Notes: a model not told the origin generated them from the letters alone. Counted from the first letter of the stretch, positions 32,891-42,567 are shown. The stretch is DNA of 42,582 nucleotides from Phenylobacterium sp. (GCF_030697305.1 NZ_JAUYQL010000026.1:1-42582); one strand, 5' to 3'. Program-made: numbers and translations.

Positions 32891-33091
32891 ATGCCGAAAC
32901 TGAAGACGAAATCGGGCGCCAAAAAGCGCTTCAAGATCACTGCGTCCGGCAAGATCAAGGCCGGCGTGGCGGGTAAGCGGCACAGGCTCCTGAGCCACAG
33001 CGCCAAGTACATCCGCCAGAACCGCGGCACCAAGGTGATGAGCGATTCCGACGCTAAAATCATCAAAACCTACCTGCCTTACGGCCTGTGA
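32891..33091 (+). CDS. rpmI: 50S ribosomal protein L35
   Basis: A 66-residue L35 beginning [20 protein letters not shown] and containing [19 protein letters not shown], the family consensus. The ATG at 32891 defines the canonical MPKLKTKS start; the upstream in-frame extension to 32738 is leader sequence. rplT follows after 20 bases with its own GGAG site. Confidence 0.97.
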   Translation: MPKLKTKSGAKKRFKITASGKIKAGVAGKRHRLLSHSAKYIRQNRGTKVMSDSDAKIIKTYLPYGL

Positions 33092-33111
33092 TCTTAGGAG
33101 CTTAGACAGAT

Positions 33112-33468
33112 ATGGCTCGCGTCAAACGGGGCGTCACGTCCCACGCCAGGCACAAGAAGGTTCTCGAGCAGGCCAAGGGTTTCTATGGCCGCCGCAAGAA
33201 CACTATCCGCACCGCCAAGGCCGCCGTCGACAAGGCCGGCCAGTACGCCTATCGCGACCGCAAGGTCCGCAAGCGCAACTTCCGTTCGCTGTGGATCCAG
33301 CGGATCAACGCCGCGGCGCGTCTCGAGGGCATGACCTACGCCCGATTTATCCACGGCCTTGACCTGGCCGGGATCGAGATGGACCGCAAGGTGCTCTCCG
33401 ATATCGCGGGGAACGATCCCGCCGGCTTCAAGGCCATCGCAGACAAGGTCCGCGCCGCCCTGGCCTAA
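33112..33468 (+). CDS. rplT: 50S ribosomal protein L20
   Basis: A 118-residue L20: [46 protein letters not shown], then [21 protein letters not shown]. It binds 23S rRNA early in 50S assembly and is the autoregulator of rpmI-rplT in model bacteria. TAGGAGC precedes the ATG. Followed by a strong terminator. Confidence 0.97.
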   Translation: MARVKRGVTSHARHKKVLEQAKGFYGRRKNTIRTAKAAVDKAGQYAYRDRKVRKRNFRSLWIQRINAAARLEGMTYARFIHGLDLAGIEMDRKVLSDIAGNDPAGFKAIADKVRAALA

Positions 33469-33499
33469 GGAGTTCGCGAGCAGCCTGCTCAGCGCATCC

Positions 33500-33534
33500 A
33501 AAAGCCCTCCGGCGACGCGTCGGAGGGCTTTTTT
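33500..33534 (+). terminator. Rho-independent terminator after rplT
   Basis: AAAAGCCCTCCG (33500-33511) pairs perfectly with CGGAGGGCTTTT (33521-33532) and runs into a six-T tract (33529-33534). The A-rich 5' arm makes it potentially bidirectional. It closes the rpmI-rplT unit, so pheS must use a promoter in the short gap before 33580. Confidence 0.9.
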
Positions 33535-33579
33535 GCGCCCGCTTCCCGCAATCCGATCGACACGCTAGAGCAAGCACCC

Positions 33580-34689
33580 ATGACGAACCTCGCAGACCTG
33601 GAAGCCGCCAACGCCGCGCTGATCGCCGCGGCCCCCGACACCGCGACGCTGGACGAGGCCCGCGTCCAGATCCTCGGCAAGGCCGGCAACGTCAGCCTGC
33701 TGCTGAAGACCCTGGGCGCGATGAGCCCGGACGAGCGTCGCGAGCAGGGCCCGGCGATCAACGGCCTGCGCGAGCGGATGGCCGAGCAGATCGCCGCCCG
33801 CAAGGCCGCGCTGGAGGCGGCCGAACTCGACGCCGAACTGGCGGCGGTGCACGTGGACCTGACCCTACCCGCGCCGCCGCGCCGCCGCGGCTCGGTGCAT
33901 CCGACCATGCAGACCATGGACGAGATGATCGCCATCTTCGCCGACATGGGCTTCTCGCTGGCTGAGGGGCCGGACATCGAGACCGACTTCAACAACTTCA
34001 CCGCCCTGAACTTCCCGCCGAAACACCCGGCGCGGGAGATGCACGCCACCATCTTCCTGCCAGCAGACGCGAACGGCGAGCGCAAGGTGCTGCGCACCCA
34101 CACCAGCCCCGTGCAGGTGCGGGTGATGAACCGTACCAACGAGAAGCTGCCCAACTGGATCGCCCAGGGCCAGGAGCCGCCGATCCGGGTGATCGTGCCC
34201 GGCCGCACGTTCCGCAAGGACAGCGACCAGACCCACACGCCGATGTTCCACCAGATCGAAGGCCTGGTGATCGACCGCGACATCCACATGGGCCACCTGA
34301 AGTGGACGCTGGAGACCTTCATCGCCCGGTTCTTCGAGACGCCGGAGGTGGTGACGCGCTTCCGCCCCCACCACTTCCCGTTCACCGAGCCGTCGGCCGA
34401 GATCGACGTGCGCTGCGACCGCTCCGGTGGCGAAGTGCGCATCGGCCAGGGGAACGACTGGCTGGAGATCCTGGGCTGCGGGATGGTGCACCCGAACGTG
34501 CTCCGCAACTGCGGTCTCGACCCTGACGAGTGGCAGGGTTTCGCCTTCGGTTGCGGCGTCGACCGGCTGGGGATGCTGAAGTACGGCATGCCGGACCTAC
34601 GCGACATGTTCGCCAGCGACGTGCGCTGGCTGCAGCACTACGGCTTCTCCCCCTTCGCCATGCCGAACCCGGCGACGGGGTTGTCGTGA
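33580..34689 (+). CDS. pheS: Phenylalanine--tRNA ligase alpha subunit
   Basis: A 369-residue catalytic subunit of the (alpha-beta)2 enzyme. The N-terminal coiled coil (residues 1-90) is followed by the class II core: [24 protein letters not shown], motif 2 region [34 protein letters not shown] and motif 3 [24 protein letters not shown]. The C-terminus is intact. Its TGA stop (34687-34689) overlaps the GTG of the inserted small gene (GTGA), which separates it from pheT. Confidence 0.97.
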   Translation: MTNLADLEAANAALIAAAPDTATLDEARVQILGKAGNVSLLLKTLGAMSPDERREQGPAINGLRERMAEQIAARKAALEAAELDAELAAVHVDLTLPAPPRRRGSVHPTMQTMDEMIAIFADMGFSLAEGPDIETDFNNFTALNFPPKHPAREMHATIFLPADANGERKVLRTHTSPVQVRVMNRTNEKLPNWIAQGQEPPIRVIVPGRTFRKDSDQTHTPMFHQIEGLVIDRDIHMGHLKWTLETFIARFFETPEVVTRFRPHHFPFTEPSAEIDVRCDRSGGEVRIGQGNDWLEILGCGMVHPNVLRNCGLDPDEWQGFAFGCGVDRLGMLKYGMPDLRDMFASDVRWLQHYGFSPFAMPNPATGLS

Positions 34690-35105
34690 CTCTGGACAAT
34701 GAGGAGCCCGAGTGGATCGAGTTGAGCGTCCCCGGGGCTTCCCTCGCAATGGCCTCTGACGGACCAGTCGGCTACGGACACCCTGCTCGAGTCCGGCTGA
34801 ATGCAGGCGAGGTGCGGCTCGAACGCCGCTGCGAATTCGTCGACCTTCCTACGTTCTGCAACCGGCTTTCCGTATTGCACGCGACGTTGTCGGGACGGGC
34901 GGAGCTCAACAGTCTTGATCGGGACGTAGCGCTCTCCTTGACCGCGCATGATCATGGGCACGTTCAAATCGCCGCCAAGTTTGCCGAGCGTATCGGTGGA
35001 CCCTTCGACTACGATTTCAACGTCACATTCGAGATCGACCAATCCTATCTTCCCTCCCTGCTCAGCAGGTTGAAGGCCGAATTCCTGAATCGAGCCCGCC
35101 CATGA
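34686..35105 (+). CDS. Unrecognised 139-residue protein lodged between pheS and pheT
   Basis: A GTG-started frame (34686) that overlaps the pheS stop as GTGA and ends in a TGA overlapping the pheT ATG as ATGA, filling the gap exactly. The protein starts [20 protein letters not shown] after the initiator and has [40 protein letters not shown] and [20 protein letters not shown]. This single-domain mixed alpha/beta layout recalls DUF6228 or WapI-type immunity-like proteins, a resemblance from memory only. GC is about 53-60% in its second half against about 70% in pheT, so it looks acquired. It contains no signal peptide. Confidence 0.7.
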   Translation: MTLDNEEPEWIELSVPGASLAMASDGPVGYGHPARVRLNAGEVRLERRCEFVDLPTFCNRLSVLHATLSGRAELNSLDRDVALSLTAHDHGHVQIAAKFAERIGGPFDYDFNVTFEIDQSYLPSLLSRLKAEFLNRARP

Positions 35106-37477
35106 AATTCACACCATCCTGGTTGCGCGAGCATCTGCAGACCGACGCCTCCACGCCGCGCATCGTCGAGGCGATGACCATGGCCGGCCTCGAGGTCGAG
35201 CACGTTGACGACCCCGCCGCCAAGCTCGCCGCCTTCTCGGTGGCGAAGATCGTCTCGGCCGTGCAGCACCCCAACGCCGACCGGCTGCAAGTCTGCCAGG
35301 TGGACACCGTCGACGGACGCAAGGAGATCGTCTGCGGCGCGCCGAACGCGCGGGCGGGCCTGACCACCATCTACGCCCCGATCGGCGCCTATGTGCCCGG
35401 CAGCGGCGTGACCCTGGAGGCGCGGCCGGTGCGCGGCGTGGTCTCCAACGGCATGCTCTGCTCCGCCCGTGAGCTTGAGGTCTCCGAGGAATCCGACGGC
35501 ATTCTGGAGCTTTCGGGCGATCTGGCGGTGGGCGCGCCCGCCGCCGAAGCGCTGGGCCGCGAGGCGGTGATCGACTTCGAGGTGACGCCGAACCGCCCCG
35601 ACTGGCTGGGCGTCGCCGGCATCGCCCGCGACCTGGGCGCGGCCGGCGTCGGCAAGCTGAAGGACCTGTCGGTGGTTCCCGTCGCCGGCGCGTTCGCCAA
35701 TCCGATGGAGATCCGCCTGGACGGCTCGGACGCCTGCCCGGTGTTCGCCGGCCGGCTGATCCGCGGCGTCAAGAACGGCCCCTCGCCGGCCTGGCTGCAG
35801 GACCGCCTGTCCTCGATCGGCCTGCGCCCAATCAACGCCCTGGTCGACGTGACCAACTTCATCTCCTACGATCGCGCGCGCCCGCTGCACGTCTATGACG
35901 CAGGCAAGCTCGCCGGCGGCTTCATCGAGGCGCGGCTGGGCCGTGACGGCGAGACGCTCGAGGGCCTCGACGGCAAGACCCATCAGATCACCACGGAGAT
36001 GTGCGTGATCGCCGACGGCTCCGGCGCCATCGGCCTGGGCGGGGTGATGGGCGGGTCGTCCACCGGCTGCTCGGAGACCACCACGGAGGTGTTTGTCGAG
36101 AGCGCCTGGTTCGATCCGATCCGCACCGCCCAGACGGGTCGCGTGACCGGCATTACCTCCGACGCCCAGTACCGCTTCGCGCGCGGGGTGGACCCTGAGT
36201 TCGTGGTCCCCGGGCTGGAACTCGCCACCGCGTTGATCCTGCAGATCTGCGGCGGGGAGGCTTCGGAGATCACCGTGACCGGCGCGCCGCCCGCCCCTCC
36301 CGCCCCCATCGCCTTCAACCGGAGCTATGTCCGCCGACTGTCCGGCCTGGAGGTTGGCCCTGAGCGCATCGACGCGATCCTGCGCGACCTGGGTTTCACG
36401 GTCGAGGCCGGCCAGGTGACGCCGCCGTCGTGGCGTCGCGACGTCGAGGGCAAGGCCGACCTGGTGGAGGAAGTGGCGCGCATCGAGGGCTTCGACGCCC
36501 TGCCTACCGAGCCGCTCCCGCCAATGGCGACGGCGATCGGGGGCGTGCTGACGCAACGCCAGCGCCGCATCCGCACCGCGCGCCGGGCGCTGGCCGCGAC
36601 GGGCTACGCCGAGACCATCACATGGAGCTTCACCGCCCAGGCCAAAGCCGTGCTGTTCGGCGGCGGCCAGCCCGAGCTGGTGGTGACCAACCCGGTCGCC
36701 TCGGACCTGGACGCCATGCGGCCGTCAATCCTGCCGAACCTGATCGAGGCGCTGGGTCGCAATGCGCGCCGGGGCTTCGCCGACGCCGCCCTCTTCGAGA
36801 TCGGACCGATCTACCGTGGCGACCAGCCGGCCGACCAAGCGACGATGATCACTGCGGCGTTCGCGCCACGCACGCAGCGTCGTTGGGACGGCCGCGACCT
36901 CGATCCGGTGTTCGAGCTTAAGGCCGACCTTATGTCCCTGCTCGACGAACTGGGAGCGCCCACCGCCTCGCTTCAGATCGACCAGAGCGGGCTGGCGGAC
37001 TGGTGGCATCCCGGCTGCGCGGCCGTGCTGCGGCTGGGCAAGCAGGTGGTCGCCGAGTTCGGCGAACTGCATCCGCGCGTGCTCAAGACGTTGGATGTCG
37101 AGGGTCCGGTGTACGGTTTCGAGATAGCGGTCGAGGCGATCCCCGAGCCTAAGCGCAAGGCGACCAAGACCAAGGCCGCCCTGAAGCTCTCAGCGCTGAT
37201 GCCGCTGCGGCGCGACTTCGCGTTTGTGGTCGACGAGGCCGTTGCGGCTGGAGACCTCGCCCGCGCGGTGCAAGGCGCCGACAAGGCGCTGATCGCCGAG
37301 GCGCGCGTGTTCGACGTCTATCAGGGACCGGGCGTCGCCGAGGGCTCGAAGTCGGTCGCCGTGGAAGTCACCGTGCAGCCGCAGGACAAGACCCTGGCCG
37401 AAGCCGAGATCGAGGCGCTGTCGGCCCGCATCGTCGCGGCCGCCGGCAAGGCGACCGGCGCGAAACTGCGCGCCTGA
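35102..37477 (+). CDS. pheT: Phenylalanine--tRNA ligase beta subunit
   Basis: A 791-residue beta subunit of phenylalanyl-tRNA synthetase. Domains in order: the N-terminal [20 protein letters not shown], the OB-fold tRNA-binding domain (residues about 40-150, [16 protein letters not shown]), the B3/B4 editing domain ([28 protein letters not shown]), B5 ([19 protein letters not shown]), a class II-like core with [10 protein letters not shown], and the C-terminal FDX anticodon domain ([19 protein letters not shown]). Full length. Its ATG overlaps the TGA of the inserted gene. Confidence 0.97.
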   Translation: MKFTPSWLREHLQTDASTPRIVEAMTMAGLEVEHVDDPAAKLAAFSVAKIVSAVQHPNADRLQVCQVDTVDGRKEIVCGAPNARAGLTTIYAPIGAYVPGSGVTLEARPVRGVVSNGMLCSARELEVSEESDGILELSGDLAVGAPAAEALGREAVIDFEVTPNRPDWLGVAGIARDLGAAGVGKLKDLSVVPVAGAFANPMEIRLDGSDACPVFAGRLIRGVKNGPSPAWLQDRLSSIGLRPINALVDVTNFISYDRARPLHVYDAGKLAGGFIEARLGRDGETLEGLDGKTHQITTEMCVIADGSGAIGLGGVMGGSSTGCSETTTEVFVESAWFDPIRTAQTGRVTGITSDAQYRFARGVDPEFVVPGLELATALILQICGGEASEITVTGAPPAPPAPIAFNRSYVRRLSGLEVGPERIDAILRDLGFTVEAGQVTPPSWRRDVEGKADLVEEVARIEGFDALPTEPLPPMATAIGGVLTQRQRRIRTARRALAATGYAETITWSFTAQAKAVLFGGGQPELVVTNPVASDLDAMRPSILPNLIEALGRNARRGFADAALFEIGPIYRGDQPADQATMITAAFAPRTQRRWDGRDLDPVFELKADLMSLLDELGAPTASLQIDQSGLADWWHPGCAAVLRLGKQVVAEFGELHPRVLKTLDVEGPVYGFEIAVEAIPEPKRKATKTKAALKLSALMPLRRDFAFVVDEAVAAGDLARAVQGADKALIAEARVFDVYQGPGVAEGSKSVAVEVTVQPQDKTLAEAEIEALSARIVAAAGKATGAKLRA

Positions 37478-37564
37478 CGTAAGCCCGTCATCGAAGCGTC
37501 ACGCCGCCGTTAACCTTCGCCGCTAGTCCAGCTTACGCCGGGGGTCCGGCGGGGGCGCGGGCCG

Positions 37565-37582
37565 CCCCTTTGCGCGAAGGGG
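37565..37582 (+). promoter_or_regulatory. Hairpin masking the Shine-Dalgarno site of the RTX gene
   Basis: CCCCTT (37565-37570) pairs with AAGGGG (37577-37582) across a six-base loop. The second arm is the Shine-Dalgarno sequence itself (AAGGGGA, seven bases before the ATG at 37590). Translation would require the hairpin to open, or an alternative pairing of CCCC with the upstream GGGGG. A TTAACC half site at 37510-37515 lies further upstream. Confidence 0.5.
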
Positions 37583-37589
37583 AATTTGG

Positions 37590-39926
37590 ATGATCGACGT
37601 CGGCGGGATCAAGGTTTTCGACGCTGCGCCGTCGCTGCAGGGCGCCGTGGCGGCGCCGCTCGGCACGGATGCGGTGCAACTGATCCGCCTGGGCGAGTTC
37701 ACCGGCTCGGGCGCGGTCGCCGCAGGGCGGGCCGAGTCGGTCGACTTCGACGCCAGGTCCGACAACCTCTACGTCACCAACCTCGCGCAGGGGCGCATCG
37801 ACATCGCCCATCTCGGGGCCGATGGAGCGACCAGCGCCAACGGTTCGATCGACCTGAATGGCCTGCCAGCCTACGGCGGCGTGAACTCGGTGGCCGTGAA
37901 GAACGGGGTCATCGCTGTCGCCTATCAGAACACCGCCGGCGACCAGTCCGGCTACGTCGCGCTCTTCGACACCGCGACCAACACACTCATAAAGACCATC
38001 GCGGTGGGCGTGCTGCCCGACCAGGTCGTGTTCAGCCCCGACGGCAAGAAGCTGCTTGTGGCCAACGAGGCCGAGACGGTGTCGCCGACCAACAACCCTG
38101 CCGGCTCGATCAGCATCATCGACATGTCGGGCGGCGCGGCGAATGCGGCGGTCTCCAACACCATCTCGTTCGGCGCGCTGAACGGGTCGGAAGCCGCGCT
38201 GAAGGCCCAGGGCCTCGCGCTGTTCCCCGGTCAGGCGGCGGGGAACGACATCGAGCCCGAATACATCACCATCTCGCCCGACGGCACGCGCGCCTATGTG
38301 ACCTTGCAGGAGGTCAACGGCGTGGCGGTGATCGACCTCACCAACCCGACGGCTGATCGTCCGATCGCCATCCAGCCGCTGGGCGGTATCGACCGCACGC
38401 TGGCCGGCAACGCCTTCGACCCCAACGACCAGAACGGGGTGTCGATCGGCAATTTCGACATCGTCAGCCTGCTGCAACCCGACGCCATCGCCAGCTTCAA
38501 GGCGGGCGGCGCGACCTATTTCATCACCGCCAACGAGGGCGACGCGCGCGTCGGCGGCCTGGTCGACGAAGGCCGGCTCTCCGCGAACAGCTACAAGCTC
38601 GATCCGACCGCCTATCCCGACGCTGCAGCCATCAAGGCCAGCGCCGGACGCTTGAATGTGCTGTCCAATGTCGGCGACACCGATGGCGACGGCGACTACG
38701 ACCAGATCACCACCTTCGGCGGGCGCGGCGTGTCGATCTTCCGCCAGAACGCCGACGGCACGATCACCAAGGTGCGCGAAACGGGGGGCGAGTTCGAGGC
38801 GATCATCGCCCAGAAGTTCCCCAACCTGCACAACACCGAGAACGGCGCGACGCCAGACAACCGCTCGGACAACAAGGGTCCCGAGCCAGAGGGCGTCGCG
38901 GTCGGCGTGGTGGGCGACAGGACCTACTCCTTCGTGACGCTGGAGCGCGTCGGCGGGGTGATGATCTACGACGTCACCGACCCGGCCCAAGCGAGCTTCG
39001 TCGGCTACAAACCTGCGACCAGCCAGGACTATGCGCCCGAGGTGGTGAAGTTCGTGTCCGCCGCCGACAGCCCCACTGGCCAGGCCCTGCTGATCAGCGC
39101 CAACGAGGTCAGCGGGACGACCACGATCTACACCATCGCCAACCAGAGCGAGGGCGCAGACAGCATCACCGGCAGCGCGCTCGGCGACCGCATCGAGGGC
39201 CGTGGTGGGGCCGACACCATCGCGGGCCTGGCCGGCGACGACACCTTGGACGGCGGCGCGGGCGCGGACCTGCTGCGCGGCGGCTTCGGAAACGACACCT
39301 ACATCGTCGACTTGGCCGCAGACCGCATCGACGAGCGCCAGGGCGAAGGGACCGACACCATCCAGACCGGGCTCGCCTCGTTCACCCTGAGCGGCCAGGT
39401 GGAGAACCTGCGTTTCACCGGCGACGGGACGCATTCCGGAACCGGCAGCGCATTCGACAACGTGCTCACCGGCGCCGGCGGCTCGGACACGCTGAACAGC
39501 GGCGCGGGCGACGACACCCTGCAGGGTCTGGGGGGTGTGGACTCGCTGCTGGGCGGCGCGGGCGCGGACAGCCTGTCCGGCGGCGCGGGCGCCGACACCC
39601 TGGACGGTGGTTCAGGCAATGACGTCCTGGCCGGCGGCGCGGATGCGGACGTGCTGCGCGCCGGCTCCGGCGCCGACACGCTGAGCGGCGGCGCGGGCGA
39701 CGACACGCTGGAGGGTGGTTCAGGCGCCGACCTGTTCGTGTTCGCGGCCGGCTTCGGCGATGACGTGGTGACCGACTTCCGCAACGGCGACAGCCTGGAC
39801 TGGTCGGCGGTGGGCGGAGATGCGCCGATCATCACCGCCGACGGGGGCGACACCGTGATCAGCTTCCTCGACGGGTCCTCGATCCGGCTGGCGAACTACG
39901 CCTACGAGGACTTCATCGGCGCCTGA
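37590..39926 (+). CDS. Secreted RTX protein with choice-of-anchor I domain
   Basis: A 778-residue protein. Residues about 10-525 form a beta-propeller-like choice-of-anchor I region (RAESVDFDARSDNLYVTNLA, then VLPDQVVFSPDGKKLLVANE, ISPDGTRAYVTLQEVNGVAV, and NKGPEPEGVAVG). Residues about 530-730 are calcium-binding RTX nonapeptides (GGAGADTLDGGSGNDVLAGG, DVLRAGSGADTLSGGAGDDT). The tail FVFAAGFGDDVVTDFRNGDS to YEDFIGA is a type I secretion-type C-terminus, and there is no N-terminal signal peptide. Such proteins are exported by ABC/MFP/OMP systems, and none is in the window. Related propeller proteins include extracellular phosphatase-like proteins, but no catalytic residues can be assigned here. 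Confidence 0.85.
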   Translation: MIDVGGIKVFDAAPSLQGAVAAPLGTDAVQLIRLGEFTGSGAVAAGRAESVDFDARSDNLYVTNLAQGRIDIAHLGADGATSANGSIDLNGLPAYGGVNSVAVKNGVIAVAYQNTAGDQSGYVALFDTATNTLIKTIAVGVLPDQVVFSPDGKKLLVANEAETVSPTNNPAGSISIIDMSGGAANAAVSNTISFGALNGSEAALKAQGLALFPGQAAGNDIEPEYITISPDGTRAYVTLQEVNGVAVIDLTNPTADRPIAIQPLGGIDRTLAGNAFDPNDQNGVSIGNFDIVSLLQPDAIASFKAGGATYFITANEGDARVGGLVDEGRLSANSYKLDPTAYPDAAAIKASAGRLNVLSNVGDTDGDGDYDQITTFGGRGVSIFRQNADGTITKVRETGGEFEAIIAQKFPNLHNTENGATPDNRSDNKGPEPEGVAVGVVGDRTYSFVTLERVGGVMIYDVTDPAQASFVGYKPATSQDYAPEVVKFVSAADSPTGQALLISANEVSGTTTIYTIANQSEGADSITGSALGDRIEGRGGADTIAGLAGDDTLDGGAGADLLRGGFGNDTYIVDLAADRIDERQGEGTDTIQTGLASFTLSGQVENLRFTGDGTHSGTGSAFDNVLTGAGGSDTLNSGAGDDTLQGLGGVDSLLGGAGADSLSGGAGADTLDGGSGNDVLAGGADADVLRAGSGADTLSGGAGDDTLEGGSGADLFVFAAGFGDDVVTDFRNGDSLDWSAVGGDAPIITADGGDTVISFLDGSSIRLANYAYEDFIGA
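39170..39740 (+). repeat. Tandem RTX nonapeptide-coding repeats
   Basis: Short, imperfect tandem units of about 27 bases encoding GGxGxDxLx, with recurrent GGCGGCGCGGGCGCGGAC and CTGGACGGTGGTTCAGGC-like blocks. This is coding repetition within the RTX gene, not a CRISPR or satellite array. Confidence 0.85.
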
Positions 39927-39937
39927 CGACGACGGTC

Positions 39938-39961
39938 GGGGCGAGCGTTGGCGCTCGCCCC
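39938..39961. terminator. Perfect hairpin between convergent genes
   Basis: GGGGCGAGCG (39938-39947) and CGCTCGCCCC (39952-39961) are perfect reverse complements around TTGG. No T run follows on either side. It lies between the RTX gene stop (39926) and the DUF1134 gene stop (39968), where a bidirectional transcript end or 3' stabiliser is expected. Confidence 0.6.
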
Positions 39962-39967
39962 AGCGCG

Positions 39968-40615
39968 TCAGAACGGCAGGATGTTGCGCTGACGGCTGTA
40001 GGCGAGGTAGCCGATGTTGGCGCCCAGTCGCAGGCCGACGCCGGCGCGGATGGGGGCGAGTGTGATCTCGTCGGCGCGCTGGTAGTTTACGCCCATGCCG
40101 CCCAGCAGGTAGGCTGAACCCTCGACGCCCGGGAAGCGTTGGAAGATCGCGTCCGGGAACTGGAGGTTGTAGCAGAGGGTGAACACGCGGCTGGCGTTGC
40201 CGCCGATGTCCCAGCCGATCGACGGGCCCTGCCAGAACAGCTCCTGGGTGGGCCGGTTCTTCATGTACAGCAGACCGCGGCCGTAGCGTGCGCCAACGGT
40301 GATGGCGCCGGAGGCTTCCTCGCCGGCGATATAGGCGGTGGGCCGGCCATACTCGCCGAACACCCGCTCGATCACGCCGCCGGCCGTTTCTGCGGTGACG
40401 CCCAGGAAATCCGAGACGTTGGTGACAATCTCTTCGCGCGAATAGGTCTCTGCGACCTGAGTGTTCGGGTCGGCGGGCTGCGAGCGCGGCGGCGTCGGGC
40501 TCGACACCGGTCCAAGGCCTGGGCCCTGGTTGTACGGATCACGCGGCCGCGCCGTGGCGCACCCGGCGGAGCCCAGGACGGCGATGCCTGAAATGATCAG
40601 CTTGCGGCGATCCAT
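39968..40615 (-). CDS. DUF1134 lipoprotein
   Basis: A 215-residue protein starting MDRRKLIISGIAVLGSAGC, with paired arginines and a lipobox ending at Cys19, so an exported lipoprotein, possibly by Tat. A proline-rich linker follows, then the DUF1134 domain: YSREEIVTNVSDFLGVTAETAGGVIERVFGEYGRPTAYI, YGRGLLYMKNRPTQELFWQGPSIGWDIGGNASRVF and the C-terminal LGANIGYLAYSRQRNILPF. The family is conserved in alphaproteobacteria with unknown function (YSC84-like fold). The ATG at 40615 with AGGAGAG upstream is preferred to the long frame from 40702. It is divergent from lepA. Confidence 0.87.
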   Translation of the reverse strand: MDRRKLIISGIAVLGSAGCATARPRDPYNQGPGLGPVSSPTPPRSQPADPNTQVAETYSREEIVTNVSDFLGVTAETAGGVIERVFGEYGRPTAYIAGEEASGAITVGARYGRGLLYMKNRPTQELFWQGPSIGWDIGGNASRVFTLCYNLQFPDAIFQRFPGVEGSAYLLGGMGVNYQRADEITLAPIRAGVGLRLGANIGYLAYSRQRNILPF

Positions 40616-40683
40616 GGACGCGTCTCTCCTAAAGGTATGAGCCAGCCTCCCATCCCCTGGCGTTCTGAATGCGGCGGTGTGGA

Positions 40684-40698
40684 TTAAGACGCGGTTAA
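40684..40698. promoter_or_regulatory. CtrA-type box TTAA-N7-TTAA
   Basis: TTAA (40684-40687), seven bases, TTAA (40695-40698) is an exact match to the core of the Caulobacter CtrA binding site. It lies in the 146-base region between the divergent DUF1134 lipoprotein gene (69 bases from its start) and lepA (63 bases from its start). The presence of gcrA in the same window makes a CtrA circuit likely; binding itself is inferred. Confidence 0.5.
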
Positions 40699-40761
40699 GC
40701 ATGACGGTCCCGCACCGACGCGCGCTCGCACGCCCGCCCGAATGTGCTAGACGCTGGCGCC

Positions 40762-42567
40762 ATGACGACCCCGCTCGAACGCATCCGCAACTTTTCCATC
40801 GTGGCCCACATCGACCACGGCAAGTCGACGCTGTCCGACCGGCTGATCCAGGAGACCGGCGGGCTGACGGCGCGCGAGATGAAGGAGCAGGTGCTCGACT
40901 CCATGGAGATCGAGCGCGAGCGCGGCATCACCATCAAGGCCCAGACGGTGCGGCTGAACTACCGCGCCAAGGACGGGCTGGACTACGTCCTGAACCTGAT
41001 GGACACGCCCGGCCACGTCGACTTCGCCTATGAGGTCAGCCGCAGCCTCGCCGCGTGCGAGGGCTCGATCCTGGTGGTGGACGCGAGCCAGGGGGTGGAG
41101 GCCCAGACGCTGGCCAACGTCTATCAGGCGATCGACAACAACCACGAGATCGTGCCGGTCCTGAACAAGATCGACCTGCCGGCGGCCGAGCCCGAGCGGG
41201 TGCGCCAGCAGATCGAGGACGTGATCGGCATCGACGCCTCGGAGGCTGTGCTGGCCTCCGCCAAGAGCGGCGTCGGTATCGTCGACGTGCTGGAGGCGGT
41301 GGTCGCCCTCCTGCCCGAGCCCAAGGGAGACAGCGTCGCGCAGTTGTAGTACCTGCTGGTCGACGCCTGGTACGACGCCTATCTGGGCGTGGTGGTGCTG
41401 GTGCGAGTGTTCGACGGCACGCTGCGCTCCGGCCAGAAGGTGCGGATGATGAACGCCGGCGCCACCTACCAGGTGGATCGCATCGGCGTGTTCCTGCCCA
41501 AGCAAACCGAGCTCGAGGAGCTGGGCCCGGGCGAGATCGGCTTCATCACCGCCCAGATCAAGCAGGTGGCCGACGCGGCCGTCGGCGACACCATCACCGA
41601 CGAACGACGCCAGACCGAAAAGGCGCTCACGGGTTTTCGCGAAGTGCAGCCGGTGGTGTTCTGCGGCCTGTTCCCGGTGGACGCCGCCGACTTCGAGGAT
41701 CTGCGCGCGGCGATCGGGCGCCTGCGCCTGAACGACGCCTCGTTCACCTACGAGATGGAGACCAGCGCGGCGCTGGGCTTCGGCTTCCGCTGCGGGTTCC
41801 TCGGCCTCCTTCACCTCGAGATTATCCAGGAGCGGCTCTCCCGCGAATTCGACCTGGACCTGATCGCGACCGCGCCCAGCGTGGTCTACAAGATCGGCAT
41901 GACCGACGGCTCGGTCATCGACCTGCATAACCCCGCCGACCTGCCCGATCCGGTGAAGATCGCCTCGATCGCCGAGCCGTGGATCAAGGCCACCATCCTA
42001 ACCCCGGACGAGTACCTGGGCGCGGTGATCAAGCTGTGCCAGGACCGCCGCGGCGAGCAGCGGGAGCTGTCCTATGTCGGCAGCCGCGCCATGGCCGTCT
42101 ACGACCTGCCGCTGAACGAGGTGGTGTTCGACTTCTACGACCGGTTGAAAAGCATCTCCAAGGGCTACGCCTCGTTCGACTACCAGATCGAGGGATACCG
42201 CGACGGCGACCTGGTGAAGATGTCGATCCTGGTGAATTCCGAGCCGGTGGACGCGCTGTCCATGCTGGTGCACCGCGACCGCGCCGAGGCGCGCGGCCGT
42301 TCAATGGTCGAGCGGATGAAGGACCTGATCCCGCCGCACATGTTCCAGATCCCGCTACAGGCGGCGATCGGCGGTCGGATCGTGGCGCGCGAGACGATCC
42401 GGGCGCTGCGCAAAGACGTGACCGCCAAGTGCTACGGCGGCGACGCCAGCCGAAAGCGCAAGCTGCTGGACAAGCAGAAGGCCGGCAAGAAGCGCATGCG
42501 CCAGTTCGGCAAGGTGGAGATCCCACAGGAGGCGTTCATCGCCGCCCTGAAGATGGACGCCGACTAG
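40762..42567 (+). pseudogene. lepA: lepA (elongation factor 4) with an in-frame amber stop at codon 196
   Basis: The frame from the ATG at 40762 to the stop at 42567 would give 601 residues, the usual LepA length. Residues 1-195 hold the GTPase domain: [64 protein letters not shown] at 41347-41349 (codon 196) then stops translation, and the same frame continues at once with [20 protein letters not shown] (domain II), later [17 protein letters not shown] and the C-terminal [19 protein letters not shown]. The four codons around the TAG (CAG TTG TAG TAC) differ from the usual PL(K/Q)A, so it may be a real nonsense mutation or a sequence error. No restart site with a Shine-Dalgarno sequence is seen. 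The rest looks under normal coding constraint. Confidence 0.88.

Noticed and set aside
37533-39434. 633-codon open frame on the minus strand over the RTX gene
   Set aside because: It is a GC-rich shadow: low-complexity Arg/Val/Gly-rich translation, no recognisable domain, and it lies opposite a gene with clear RTX and propeller motifs.
39170-39740. Short tandem repeats that could suggest a CRISPR array
   Set aside because: The units encode RTX nonapeptides in frame with no constant spacer and repeat lengths; coding repetition explains them.
41389-42567. Second half of lepA as an independent gene with its own start
   Set aside because: There is no Shine-Dalgarno sequence or ATG near 41350-41400 and the frame is continuous with the upstream GTPase domain; one interrupted gene is the simpler reading.
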